64,000 bases of DNA from Streptomyces sp. A 4/2 (GCF_940670765.1 NZ_CALNVW010000019.1:372001-436000); one strand, 5' to 3'; positions 45,467 through 53,952 are shown, counted from the stretch's first letter. Notes: a model not told the origin generated them from the sequence alone. A program made the numbers and translations.

Positions 45467-45796
45467 TCAGGCGGAGGCGAGCCCGCGCCCGAGCGTTCGA
45501 TCGCAGGCGATGCGGGTGAGCCAGCCGAGGCCGACCGTGAAGAGCGGTGGCCACACGATTGGCCCAAGGGAGTAGCCGACCAGCACCACGAGTGGGATCC
45601 ACCCACGGTTCACGGCCTGGTGGAGCAAGCCGGGCGGGTGGATGCCGACGAGCCGCGCCAGGTCGGGCATCACGAAGAACACCAGCGCCGCGGCCGTGGT
45701 TGGCAGGCCGTACTTCTGACTCTCGAAAACGGCGAACGCCAGCAGCGACGCGAGTGCCCCAGGCGGTTCGTCTGTGCCAACTGCGTCTGTGCACAA
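45467..45796 (-). CDS. Small membrane protein, DUF4260-like, possibly partial
   Basis: 109 residues from TTG 45796. Two to three hydrophobic segments: ALASLLAFAVFESQKYGLPTT, AALVFFVMPDLARLVG, and WIPLVVLVGYSLGPIVWPPLFTVGLGW ending LTRIACDRTLGRGL. The PD-L...DR-LG-GL pattern resembles the small DUF4260 membrane proteins. The weak start and low-bias surroundings suggest an old or truncated gene. An overlapping frame to the right (PVMFRRSGRTPPLLNALLSL) may be a detached relic. Confidence 0.5.
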   Translation of the reverse strand: MCTDAVGTDEPPGALASLLAFAVFESQKYGLPTTAAALVFFVMPDLARLVGIHPPGLLHQAVNRGWIPLVVLVGYSLGPIVWPPLFTVGLGWLTRIACDRTLGRGLASA

Positions 45797-46402
45797 CAGA
45801 GGTGGGCAACCTGGCGGCGGTGCCCGAGGGCTCAGTGGTCACGCGCGCCGAGCGTCCAGATGACATCGCATCAGCCAGTCGGAAATCCGCGGGAGCCAGG
45901 GATAGCAACGCGTTCAGCAGGGGCGGTGTGCGGCCGGATCGGCGGAACATCACCGGGGCGCCTGGCACCTCGACTGCCATGATTTCTGCCATCTCAGGGC
46001 TGGCCCGATGTGAACTCCCCGAGAAGAACCGCACTTTCGTGGAGGCTGTGACCGCACCGGTCGGAGGCCCGTTCACATCGACACTCGTACATCCCTTTCC
46101 CGCAAACAATGCAGTGACCGGATAGCAGGCACATTGACTTCCGGTTCCTCATCTGCGCCCGATGGGCGAACTCCGCGGAAATGCTGGTGTATCCGCACGA
46201 CGGTGTACCGAGGATCGGAACGGTTCAGTGAGGTTGATATGCGAGCTTTCTACCTACTCGCGTGGAGTTCGCTCTGTTGAGGTCGTCACTCCACCGACAG
46301 CGTCGATTCATCTGAGTTACATTGACCTCGCGGGGGGAGTCGCCGCAGAACAGCCTCTGTCCGACGGTGGATTGGCCGTGACGTGCGGCGGCGGTGTTTT
46401 AA
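45797..46402. other. Gene-poor low-GC interval left of the insertion sequence
   Basis: About 600 bp with only weak open frames on both strands. The minus-strand frame ending at 46109 begins reasonably but loses any bias. It contains the right copy of the direct repeat (46293-46328) and the TTAA target duplicate (46399-46402). Probably decayed DNA. Confidence 0.5.
46293..46328 (+). repeat. Imperfect direct repeat, right copy
   Basis: Starts ACCGACAGCGTCGATTCATC, then TGAGTTACATTGA. Same orientation as the copy at 45331. It lies 70 bp left of the insertion sequence. Confidence 0.6.
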
Positions 46403-48074
46403 CCTCGATCGTTCATGGGTCCTCGTCGGTTCGCTGATGGGGACTCTGTGCTTGCGAGGTGCGGAATTTCGTGGGCTGGGGCAGGTTGGCGGCCCGGCTG
46501 TCGCGTCGGGTGGGCGCTGGGTTCCACTGCTCCGGGATGTTGCTGGTTCGTCGGGATGGTTGAAGTGGTTGGTCAGCCGGGGTTCGGCAGGGCTGCGAGT
46601 CGCTGGATCGCGCGGGTGATTACATCCGTCCAGGGCCATCGGGCGGTGAAGCGGAGCCAGCGGCGGCGGCCGGTGGTGACCAGCTGGGCAGCAGCGGAGA
46701 ACAGCCGAAGGCGGAGCCGCTTGGGTTCCCAGCGGCGGGTTTTGCTGGTCAGGGCGAGCATCGGCATCCAGGCGAGGAGGTCGAGTGCGAGGGAGACGAT
46801 CTCCAGCCAGATCTGGTTCTGTGCGGTGTCGTGCAGCGGCAGGTTGCGCAGGCCGGTGTCGCGGGCGTTTCGGATCCGGTCCTCGCAGCGGCCCCGCCGT
46901 CGATGACGTAGTTCCAGGTCGGCGAGCTGGCCGCCCTTGGTGTTCGTCGCGAAGCAGGTGAGCCGGAGTCCGTCGAGGTCGGTGAAGCGCAACTGGGCTC
47001 CGGGGTGCGGGCGTTCTTTGCGGACGATCAGCCGCATCCCTTTCGGCCAGGTGGTCAGGTCGGGCATGTCGGTGATCTCTGCGACCCAGGCGCCGGGCCG
47101 CTCGGTGCCGTCGGCGTCGTAGGCCGGCGTCCATGCCTTCTTCGGGATCTTCAGCACGGCCTGGTGGATGGCGTCAGTGATGGTCATGCCGACGGAATAC
47201 GACAGCCACCGGCCCGGCTTGGAGAGCCAGTCCAGGAAGGCATGGGTCCCGCCGGCGGAGTCGGTGCGGATCAGCGTCTGCCGTCCCCGCCGCAGGTACT
47301 TGGGAAGTTGAGCCACGGCGAGGCGGGTGGTCTCGATGTGATCGCTCGCGGTGTTGGACCCGGCGTTGCCGGGCCTCAGCAGCGCGGCCACCGGTTCCCC
47401 GGACCCGCTCTGGCCGTGGTCGACGAACGCGACGAGCGGATGATGACCGAAGGTCTTCTTCCAGGTCGCGGTGGCGTCCTGCTTCTCGGAGTGCGCAAGG
47501 ACGAGCACGCCGTCGATGTCCACGATCACCTGGCCGTCGGCGGCCGGACCGTTCGCCCCGGCCAGTTCCCAGACATGCGAGCGTACTTCCGCCCGAGCCG
47601 ACCGGATCGCGGTGAGCGACTTCGGTCCGGCAGCGGCAAGGGCGTCAATGAGCCGTGAAACCGTCGGGTCGGATGCCACTGGTCCGAACACGTCGGGCTC
47701 GGCCCGCAGCATGGCGACATCGGCGAGGCAGTCCCCGCCCAGAGCGACTCCGAGCGCGACATCCAGAAGGATCTTGCCTGGATCATGCACCGTCCGCGGT
47801 TTGCGCCACGGCTCCAACGCCGTCGCTATCGCGGTGTCCAGACCCAACTTGCGGACCGTCTCGACCAACAGCACCGCGCCGGCCTGCGAGACCGTCCCGC
47901 TGCCACCGCCCTCGACACGGACACGCGGGTACAACCCGATACGCTTACTCACCTGGAGAGTGCTTCTTTCCGTGCAGCCAACAGGACCCTAGACAAGTCC
48001 CACCGTTGCAGGTCAGAAGCACTCTCCGCTTATTTGATCAAGACCCGGACAGGCTCACTCGCGAAAGCCCGAGG
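46403..48074 (-). mobile_element. IS1380-family insertion sequence, intact, with TTAA target duplication
   Basis: 1672 bp bounded by TTAA at 46399-46402 and 48075-48078. The ends begin CCTCG on both strands (left CCTCGATCGTTCATGG, right complement CCTCGGGCTTTCGCGA), an imperfect inverted repeat. It contains one full-length transposase gene on the minus strand. Ends, 4-bp duplication and length all fit the IS1380 family. The clean duplication suggests recent insertion. It sits 44 bp before the start of the WXG100-like operon and may have replaced or altered its promoter. Confidence 0.85.
46573..47952 (-). CDS. IS1380-family transposase
   Basis: 459 residues. DDE-type catalytic segments: VIVDIDGVLVLAHSEKQ (first Asp), LIRTDSAGGTHAFLDWL (second Asp) and RGRCEDRIRNARDTGLRNLP (Glu). 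The C-terminal region LEIVSLALDLLAWMPMLAL is typical of the family, with a basic tail. It is uninterrupted and of normal length, so it is probably active. The start ATG 47952 lies 122 bp inside the right end. Confidence 0.95.
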   Translation of the reverse strand: MSKRIGLYPRVRVEGGGSGTVSQAGAVLLVETVRKLGLDTAIATALEPWRKPRTVHDPGKILLDVALGVALGGDCLADVAMLRAEPDVFGPVASDPTVSRLIDALAAAGPKSLTAIRSARAEVRSHVWELAGANGPAADGQVIVDIDGVLVLAHSEKQDATATWKKTFGHHPLVAFVDHGQSGSGEPVAALLRPGNAGSNTASDHIETTRLAVAQLPKYLRRGRQTLIRTDSAGGTHAFLDWLSKPGRWLSYSVGMTITDAIHQAVLKIPKKAWTPAYDADGTERPGAWVAEITDMPDLTTWPKGMRLIVRKERPHPGAQLRFTDLDGLRLTCFATNTKGGQLADLELRHRRRGRCEDRIRNARDTGLRNLPLHDTAQNQIWLEIVSLALDLLAWMPMLALTSKTRRWEPKRLRLRLFSAAAQLVTTGRRRWLRFTARWPWTDVITRAIQRLAALPNPG

Positions 48075-48121
48075 TTAAGAGGCCCGAGCCATCAACCGGT
48101 AAGTCAGTAACGGGGGAAACG

Positions 48122-48424
48122 ATGAGTGATATACGCGTAGATGCCGATGTTCTCCACCGTGTCCGTGGCAATCTCAGGCATATATCCGACATTATGGAGC
48201 GGCCTGGCCGGGAGATGGAAACGGTCGACGGGGTATCCATGGGCGTCGCCGAGCTGGCACTGCGGATGAGCGACTTCGGACACGAGTGGTCGTACGGGAT
48301 CAAGCAGATCAGTAAATTCTCCAGTGCTGCTGTTAAGGCGTTGGACAAGATCGAGGAAGCCTTTGACGGGCTCGACGAAAGGGTGGCGAAGGCGCTTGCG
48401 GAGTCCGGGGCAGGCTGCCAGTGA
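48122..48424 (+). CDS. WXG100-like small helical protein
   Basis: 100 residues, almost fully helical (VDADVLHRVRGNLRHISDIMERPGREME ... AAVKALDKIEEAFDGLDERVAKAL). Size and a Trp-containing centre (GHEWSYGIKQIS) fit the WXG100/EsxA-like class secreted or chaperoned by type VII systems, though the exact W-x-G turn is absent. GGGGGAAACG precedes the ATG. First gene of a four-gene operon; its stop overlaps the GTG of the next gene. Confidence 0.65.
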   Translation: MSDIRVDADVLHRVRGNLRHISDIMERPGREMETVDGVSMGVAELALRMSDFGHEWSYGIKQISKFSSAAVKALDKIEEAFDGLDERVAKALAESGAGCQ

Positions 48425-49698
48425 CCAGTACCCCGGGGCCGATCTCTGATCCCACCTACAACTCCCCTTTGCTGGTGCGGTTCCCGGCCCTCGGGTTTGT
48501 ACCCTGCCCCGGGGACGCCCCGGAGGCGAAGCACATCACCGCCATCGTCACCCGGACTGCCAAGGCTTTGGACGGGATCTCCAACGTTCTTCACGGCACA
48601 GGAGACGGCGACTGGCAGGGGAAGCATGCCGAAGCATTTCGTGAGCAGTTCGACGACAACTTCCGCCCCAAGATCGATACGGCGAAGAAGTCGTTCCGGA
48701 AGGCAGCCGCCGCCCTGCGGGACTGGTCCGAAAGTATGCCGGAGTGGCAGAGCAAGGCCGCTGGCCTGGAGAGCCGAGCCCAGGACGCGCGCGATAAACA
48801 CGAGGTGATGAGGCACAGGCTGGCCGAACTCCCGCCTAAACACGCATCCTTCGACCTACCGAAGGATGACGCCGAAGCGCTCAAGCGTGAGCGGGTCGAG
48901 ACGGACCGTTCATCCGCCGAACTGGCTTCCAGTACCGCAGAAGCCGAACTGGAAGTGATCCGCGCACAGGCGCGCAAGCTTGCCAGTGACTACATCCTGG
49001 AAGGCCAGTCGGTTGCACGGCGCCTGGACAAGGCGATGGATATCGCACCCAACGAGCCGGGCGCGCTGCACAAGCTCGGTGATGCCATCAAGTCGATCAG
49101 CAAGGCGCTGGAGCAACTGGACGACCTTGTGCTCAACGCCATCGACGGCGTTGTGGCAGAGGCCGTCCAATGGATCAAGGAACACGCCAACGCCATCGCT
49201 GGCCTTGGTGACATGCTCGGCTTCGTCAGCACGGTGCTGGCCGTGGTGGGCATTGGCCTTCACATTGCCGGGATCTTCTTCCCACCCTTGGAGGTAGCTG
49301 CGGGAGGTGTTGACATAGCTTCAGGTGTGACCGCCCTTGGCGCGTTGGGGCTCCACGTCACGGCAAAGCTGGCTGGAGCCGATGTTTCGACCCGTGCTCT
49401 CGTCGATGACGGCCTTGGAGCGCTATCGCTGTTCGCCTCACCCAACGTTGCGGCAGCCGCTAAAGCGCCGAGGATGGTGACTGCGTTCACCCGTTTTGGA
49501 GAGCGCGCAGGAGGGGCTTCCGTGATCGACGGCACCTTGGGTGCATTTCAGGATCATTCGATTCTCGACAACTTCAAGATCCACAACAGCCGACAGGCGT
49601 TGGAGGCCGGCACGGGAAACATACTTCTTGTCGGCTTTGAAAACGTCTGGAACTCTGGCAGCGGAGAAGATCGTGCCGTTGCGAAGGACGGAAAGTAG
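48421..49698 (+). CDS. Large WXG-motif protein with hydrophobic hairpin, possible type VII substrate
   Basis: 425 residues from GTG 48421 (4-base overlap). The N-terminal helical domain has the WXG turn at Trp65 (GDWQGKHAEAFREQF), then long amphipathic helices (85-205). A strongly hydrophobic region at about 262-315 (GDMLGFVSTVLAVVGIGLHIAGIFF ... ALGALGLHV) could insert in membranes. The short C-terminal tail has no recognised toxin domain. The architecture is like LXG/WXG polymorphic-toxin or ESX-associated proteins, but no immunity or secretion ATPase gene is visible. Function unassigned. Confidence 0.7.
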   Translation: MTSTPGPISDPTYNSPLLVRFPALGFVPCPGDAPEAKHITAIVTRTAKALDGISNVLHGTGDGDWQGKHAEAFREQFDDNFRPKIDTAKKSFRKAAAALRDWSESMPEWQSKAAGLESRAQDARDKHEVMRHRLAELPPKHASFDLPKDDAEALKRERVETDRSSAELASSTAEAELEVIRAQARKLASDYILEGQSVARRLDKAMDIAPNEPGALHKLGDAIKSISKALEQLDDLVLNAIDGVVAEAVQWIKEHANAIAGLGDMLGFVSTVLAVVGIGLHIAGIFFPPLEVAAGGVDIASGVTALGALGLHVTAKLAGADVSTRALVDDGLGALSLFASPNVAAAAKAPRMVTAFTRFGERAGGASVIDGTLGAFQDHSILDNFKIHNSRQALEAGTGNILLVGFENVWNSGSGEDRAVAKDGK

Positions 49699-49704
49699 AA
49701 CCTC

Positions 49705-50880
49705 ATGGATCCGTACAGCGTCATCGCGCAGTTGGATGGGCGGGAGAAAGTCGCTGTTTCCTGCAAGAGAGGCGATCTCCCAGAGCAGTACGTCTGGCTG
49801 GCCCGGTTGTACGGCTACAAGTACTCGCACCTGTATCAGGGCGGAGGAAAGGCGAATCCCTACATTGTGCATTGCGTGCGCGACGAGAGTGAGCAGGCAA
49901 TGCGTATCGCCTCATGGATGCGGTTCCCGACCTTCGTCCCCGGGGCGCCAGCTCCGGTGGCCTGGTCGTACGGGCAGGCTGGTTGGGCCAGCTGGGCGCC
50001 CCCGGGATGGCCGCCGGGCTACACCGCACAGGGCGCGACGCAGGAGCAATTGAGGCTCATACGGGCTGAGTTGGGTGCAGACGTTCTCGGGACCGAGAAG
50101 GCCCTGGCGGCCGGGTCTTTCGTTGTGGCCCTCACGGTCTTCTTCCTGTGCGGCGCGGTCGTACGCGTGGGCAATCCGTCCTCCATGGTCGGATGGCTGG
50201 TCGCGTTCGCCGTACTCGGTGGGCTTCTGGGCGTGACAGTCCCGCTGCTTCGGCGTAGGAGGCAACAAGACGAGGCTCTGCTCACGCAAGCGGGGCTGAA
50301 CTTTGACGCCGGACGCTTCGAACGGCAATTCAACGGCGGTCCGCAGGTGGTCGTAGATCTATTTCGGTACGACATGGACAACATGCGGGCCCTGGCAGGT
50401 CTTGCAAGAAGTCGTGGTTACGGTCTGTCAGGTGTCCAAGTGGTCGAGGGGCGTACCGCGCGAATGGAATGGCAGTACCTGATGCAAGCTGCTCCAATCC
50501 CCGTCTCCCGCAACAGCCAGGCGCAGGAAGATGCTTGGATTACCGCCACGGGATTTTCCCATCAGCGAGTCAGAAGTGTGGTGCTCACATTTCTCATCAT
50601 GGCAGTGATTTCCATGGGGAATGGGATCTTCGCGCACTCCTCGGCATTCCGTTTGCATACTATTACTGCGGGCGTAGTGCTGACTGCTATCGCCATCGGG
50701 TATGCGTTGCTGCATGAGCGGAATTATCTTTCTGCTGCCCGCCTCCTCAAGGGGATCGGGTTCCAGCGGGTGGTCGATGCGTCCGGGCAGCCTCGCTTTC
50801 TGCCGCCAGGATCAGTTGTGGATGGCGAGCAGAATTCTGCTCCAGGCCGCCTCGGCGGCGATTGGAGGAATTCACAGTGA
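49705..50880 (+). CDS. Four-TM membrane protein of the WXG operon
   Basis: 391 residues. The N-terminal soluble part of about 110 residues (DPYSVIAQLDGREKVAVSCKRGDLPEQYVWLARLYGYKY) ends in a Trp/Pro/Gly-rich stretch. TM pair 1 is about 133-180 (AGSFVVALTVFFLCGAVV; VGWLVAFAVLGGLLGVTV). A soluble middle and TM pair 2 near 290-335 (SVVLTFLIMAVISMGNGIF; ITAGVVLTAIAIGYALL) follow. The two soluble+TM halves look like an internal duplication (RYDMDNMRALAGLARSRGYGLSGVQVVEG versus the N-terminal RLYGYKYSHLYQGG). No family recognised. Stop overlaps the next start. Confidence 0.7.
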   Translation: MDPYSVIAQLDGREKVAVSCKRGDLPEQYVWLARLYGYKYSHLYQGGGKANPYIVHCVRDESEQAMRIASWMRFPTFVPGAPAPVAWSYGQAGWASWAPPGWPPGYTAQGATQEQLRLIRAELGADVLGTEKALAAGSFVVALTVFFLCGAVVRVGNPSSMVGWLVAFAVLGGLLGVTVPLLRRRRQQDEALLTQAGLNFDAGRFERQFNGGPQVVVDLFRYDMDNMRALAGLARSRGYGLSGVQVVEGRTARMEWQYLMQAAPIPVSRNSQAQEDAWITATGFSHQRVRSVVLTFLIMAVISMGNGIFAHSSAFRLHTITAGVVLTAIAIGYALLHERNYLSAARLLKGIGFQRVVDASGQPRFLPPGSVVDGEQNSAPGRLGGDWRNSQ

Positions 50881-51521
50881 ATGGACCTGTTCGTGTGGAT
50901 TTCGCGCTCCCGGAGGACTTCACGGAGATCCGGATCGGCTTGAGTCCGGAGGAGGTGAGGGAAGAAGTTATCCGCCAGGTGGGCGCCGCTGCCTCAACGA
51001 GATTCTCTCGGTCCGTCGACGAACTAACCCTCGCATACATGCAGAGCACGTGGCTTCTTGAGCAGCAGGGAGCCTTTTACGCGGCATCCTGCTTCGGTTT
51101 GATCGGTCAAGAAGTGTCCAGTGGAACGTTGGTTTTGACATCTAGCCCTCTTGATGATGCCGACCCGCTGGTAGTCGCTCAAGGGATATCCAAGGCAATC
51201 GCAGATCATGGGGCACCTGACTGTGGAACCAAGGTTCTTGAAATCCCGATGGGGCCTGCTGCGATTTCTGTAGATCGACGGCAGAGTATCGAGATCCCTA
51301 ACGAGTACTCGCTGAGTGGATACGCAGAGGAAATTCCGCTTCTGCAATTCAAAGCGTTCGTGCCAGTGTCCAGCTTGAATTCTCTCGAAACTGCAAGTCT
51401 TCTCGCTTTGACGTTCACTACTCCTAATATCGGCCACTGGGATTCATATGCTCGCATGCTTGCTGATCTGCTGCGTACTCTCAGATGCTCAGCCGAAACC
51501 AGTGAGCCCTTTCCAGTCTGA
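50877..51521 (+). CDS. Hypothetical cytosolic protein of the WXG operon
   Basis: 214 residues from GTG 50877 (GGAGG 8 nt upstream, GTGA overlap). Mixed alpha/beta, no membrane segment: VRVDFALPEDFTEIRIGLSPEEVREEVIRQVG ... HWDSYARMLADLLRTLRC. Noticeably AT-rich third positions compared with the rest of the window. It could be a chaperone or immunity partner for the WXG protein, the usual role of the last gene in such operons, but this is a guess. A terminator hairpin surrounds its stop codon. Confidence 0.65.
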   Translation: MNGPVRVDFALPEDFTEIRIGLSPEEVREEVIRQVGAAASTRFSRSVDELTLAYMQSTWLLEQQGAFYAASCFGLIGQEVSSGTLVLTSSPLDDADPLVVAQGISKAIADHGAPDCGTKVLEIPMGPAAISVDRRQSIEIPNEYSLSGYAEEIPLLQFKAFVPVSSLNSLETASLLALTFTTPNIGHWDSYARMLADLLRTLRCSAETSEPFPV

Positions 51522-51540
51522 GGGTGGGAAAGGCTCACTG
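51500..51540. terminator. Terminator overlapping the WXG operon stop
   Basis: CAGTGAGCCCTTTCC (51500-51514) pairs with GGAAAGGCTCACTG (51527-51540) with a one-base bulge. The stop codon TGA 51519-51521 lies in the loop. Confidence 0.75.
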
Positions 51541-51597
51541 GACGACTCTGTCTGGAACCTTGGAATCTTTCAGGTTCGGCGGCCTCGGCGTCGCCAG

Positions 51598-51798
51598 TTA
51601 CGGTGTGTCCGTCCGTCGTACGTTCTGGATGAAAGTGGTCCAGGCGGTGTCAGGGAAGACGAGCGCGGGGCCAGTGGGTGCCTTGCTGTCGCGTACGGGG
51701 ATGAGGCTGGGGAAGTTGTCGGCTACCTCGACGCAGTTCGTGTCGCCGCCGTCGCTGTAGGTCGACTTGCGCCAGGTTGCAGTGGATAGGTCGATCAC
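51598..51798 (-). CDS. DUF397 protein (second of a tandem pair)
   Basis: 66 residues from GTG 51798, whose codon overlaps the stop of the preceding DUF397 gene (GTGA). The ATG-type start at 51840 would overlap that gene heavily. Core ATWRKSTYSDGGDTNCVEVADNFPSLIPVRDSKAPTGPALVF. About 65 per cent identical by eye to its neighbour, so a tandem duplication. Confidence 0.85.
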   Translation of the reverse strand: MIDLSTATWRKSTYSDGGDTNCVEVADNFPSLIPVRDSKAPTGPALVFPDTAWTTFIQNVRRTDTP

Positions 51799-52007
51799 GG
51801 TGCGTCCTTCCGTTGTAGGTCCTGGACGAAGGCCGTCCATGCGGCAGCCGGGAAGATGAGTGCGGGGCCGGTGGCGGCCGTCTTGCTGTCGCGTACGGGG
51901 GTGAGGCCGGGGTAGTTGTCCGCGATCTCGACGCAGTTGTTCGCTCCGCCGTCGCTGTAACTGGATTTGCGCCAGGAGGCGTTGGAGAGGTCGGGCGTGC
52001 GATTCAT
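51795..52007 (-). CDS. DUF397 protein (first of a tandem pair)
   Basis: 70 residues, SNASWRKSSYSDGGANNCVEIADN ... VRDSKTAATGPALIFPAAAWTAFVQDL. The start overlaps the XRE regulator stop (ATGA), so all three genes are translationally coupled. Confidence 0.9.
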   Translation of the reverse strand: MNRTPDLSNASWRKSSYSDGGANNCVEIADNYPGLTPVRDSKTAATGPALIFPAAAWTAFVQDLQRKDAP

Positions 52008-52831
52008 TCTCTGTGCTCCTTCAGGACGCCCCTGATGAAGGCAATGGAGTCCGACGGGGGCAGCGCCAGATCTCGCAGCCGATCGTAGGACAGACGGGCA
52101 CGTGTGACGGAGGCCGGATCTTCCATCAGCTCAGCGCATCGATTGCCTTCCGTGTAGGCAACAGCGCTCCCGTCCTCCTCCCACAGCAAGGTCAGCGAGC
52201 CGTCCATCAGGTGATGGGCCCCTGCCGAGAGGGGCAGGATCTGAAGCGTGACCATGGGCAACTCGGCCATCGTGACTAGGTGTTCGAGTTGGGCCTCCCA
52301 CGCCTTGTGGTCGGATACGGGGCGACGGAGAGCGTATTCGTCCATGATGATCCGGACGGAAGGAGCGGGGTTGCGGTGAAGTAGTTGCTGTCGGCCCAGG
52401 CGCGCTATGACCTGCTCCTCGACTTGCTCCGCTTCGCTCTCTGTTTCCTGATCACCGGACAACAGCGCACGAGCTACCTCTTCGGTCTGTAGCAGCCCCG
52501 GAATCCCCAGCGTGAAGATGTGCATGATCCGAGCAGCCTGCTCCAGGTTCATGAACTCCTTGTACTTGTTCTTGAACACCTCCCGCCGAGCCACCTTCCA
52601 TAGCTGCACCAGCAACCCCCCGGTCTCGTAGTGCCGATCCAGGTCCTCCATCACCGCGAGCTTCGACAGCCGCTGGCTCACCTCCAGCCGGTACAGATAG
52701 CTCTTGTCGTACCGCGTCTCACTGGCCAGCTGGCTCAGTGATTTCCCGGCTTTCTCTCGCAGATACCGCAGGGTCCTCCCGAGCGCCGCGCGCCCCGATC
52801 CCTGTTCCACAGCGGTGACTTCGTCGGCCAT
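52004..52831 (-). CDS. XRE-family regulator with DUF5753 domain
   Basis: 275 residues. Helix-turn-helix at about 13-70 (LGRTLRYLREKAGKSLSQLASETRYDKSYLYRLEVSQR), then DUF5753 (about 85-270: MHIFTLGIPGLLQTEEVARALL, MVTLQILPLSAGAHHLMDGS). Heads an operon with two DUF397 genes and is divergent from a small hypothetical gene, a standard Streptomyces layout. Ligand and targets unknown. Confidence 0.92.
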   Translation of the reverse strand: MADEVTAVEQGSGRAALGRTLRYLREKAGKSLSQLASETRYDKSYLYRLEVSQRLSKLAVMEDLDRHYETGGLLVQLWKVARREVFKNKYKEFMNLEQAARIMHIFTLGIPGLLQTEEVARALLSGDQETESEAEQVEEQVIARLGRQQLLHRNPAPSVRIIMDEYALRRPVSDHKAWEAQLEHLVTMAELPMVTLQILPLSAGAHHLMDGSLTLLWEEDGSAVAYTEGNRCAELMEDPASVTRARLSYDRLRDLALPPSDSIAFIRGVLKEHRE

Positions 52832-52978
52832 CGCGTCCCTCCCGTTGCCGTGCGCGAAGGCAATCGCGCGTCTCTTTCCGAGCGTAGGGGCAAGCCGTAA
52901 TCATCGGGACACGAACGGTAATCGCCGCTCGTCAGTGTGATCTCGACCCGTCCACCCCCACTCCCGTGAGGCACCGAC

Positions 52979-53299
52979 ATGTCTGATTCCCTGCTCCGTC
53001 TGCTCCCGTGGACCACCCCGGAAGGCAAGCCCTGCTACCTCAGCAGCGACAACCCCCGCAGCATGCTGTCCCGGCTGGCCGACGACCTGGAGGAGCGGCA
53101 AATCGACTCCGCCGAGCTGGTGTTGGAGGGGTCGCTCGCCGTGCTTGCCGATCGGGCGGCGGGTGAGCGCGCCGTGCGGTTCGCGCTCACCCGGGCCGCC
53201 GAGTCGCTGGGGGATGTGCTCCGTGTCGCGTGCAGCCGGGGTGCCCGCATCGGTGACGACGGGGCGGGTGCGGCGCACTGCGGAGTCGAGGGGGAGTGA
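52979..53299 (+). CDS. Small hypothetical protein divergent from an XRE/DUF397 operon
   Basis: 106 residues, acidic, mostly helical (LLRLLPWTTPEGKPCYLSSDNPRSMLSRLADDLEERQI). No membrane segment. Proteins with this start (LLPWTTPEGKPCYL) often accompany XRE/DUF397 pairs in Streptomyces; function unknown to me. Confidence 0.75.
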   Translation: MSDSLLRLLPWTTPEGKPCYLSSDNPRSMLSRLADDLEERQIDSAELVLEGSLAVLADRAAGERAVRFALTRAAESLGDVLRVACSRGARIGDDGAGAAHCGVEGE

Positions 53300-53324
53300 T
53301 GACGGTGACCGACGCGCCTGAGCT

Positions 53325-53349
53325 ATTTGCCTAAAGGTGTTAGGTAAAT
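53325..53349. promoter_or_regulatory. TetR operator before the TetR/SGNH pair
   Basis: ATTTGCCTAA and TTAGGTAAAT form 10-bp arms with one mismatch around AGGTG, 33 bp before the TetR start. AT-rich against the GC-rich background. Likely autoregulatory. Confidence 0.8.
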
Positions 53350-53382
53350 GCATACTGGCTTCTGGTGAACGGGAGGCAGGAT

Positions 53383-53952
53383 ATGGCACGTGTAGGACTG
53401 ACCAGGGAACGCCTGATCCAGGCGGGAGCGGAACTGGCCGACGAGGTCGGCTTCGAGCAGGTGACCGTCTCGGAGCTGGCCAGGCGGTTCGACGTCAAGG
53501 TCGCGAGTCTCTACTCGCACGTGAAGAACTCGCAGGACCTCAAGACGGGCATCGCCCTCTTCGCCCTGGAGGAGCTGGCCGACCGGGGCGCCGCCGCCAT
53601 GGCGGGCCGGGCTGGGAAGGACGCCCTGGCCGCCCTCGGGAACGTCTACCGCGACTACGCGCAGGAGCACCCCGGCCGTTACGCCGCGACCCGGATGAGG
53701 CTCGACCCGGAGACGGCAGCCGCCAGCGCGGGCGTCCGGCACGCGCAGATGACGCGGGCCATCCTGCGTGGTTACGACCTGACGGAGCCGGACGAGACGC
53801 ACGCGGTCCGGCTCCTCGGCGGCACTTTCCACGGCTACATCAGCCTGGAGCTGGGGGGCGGCTTCAGCCACAGCGCCCCCGACTCGCAGGAGACGTGGTC
53901 GCGGATCATCGACGCCCTCGACGCCCTGCTGCGGAACTGGCCCGCGCCCTGA
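53383..53952 (+). CDS. TetR-family regulator (TetR_C_33/WHG type)
   Basis: 189 residues from ATG 53383 (GGGAGG upstream; ATG-like 53365 rejected). Helix-turn-helix LTRERLIQAGAELADEVGFEQVTVSELARRFDVKVASLYSHVKNSQDLK. The C-terminal WHG-type domain contains LGGTFHGYISLELGGGF. It probably represses itself and the SGNH hydrolase 100 bp downstream through the palindrome at 53325-53349. Confidence 0.92.
   Translation: MARVGLTRERLIQAGAELADEVGFEQVTVSELARRFDVKVASLYSHVKNSQDLKTGIALFALEELADRGAAAMAGRAGKDALAALGNVYRDYAQEHPGRYAATRMRLDPETAAASAGVRHAQMTRAILRGYDLTEPDETHAVRLLGGTFHGYISLELGGGFSHSAPDSQETWSRIIDALDALLRNWPAP

Noticed and set aside
46162..46437. 91-codon plus-strand ORF left of the insertion sequence
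   Set aside because: It runs across the IS boundary and has no codon bias or ribosome-binding site.
48421..49698. Calling the WXG protein a toxin
   Set aside because: No nuclease, ADP-ribosyltransferase or pore-toxin domain can be seen in its short C-terminal tail.
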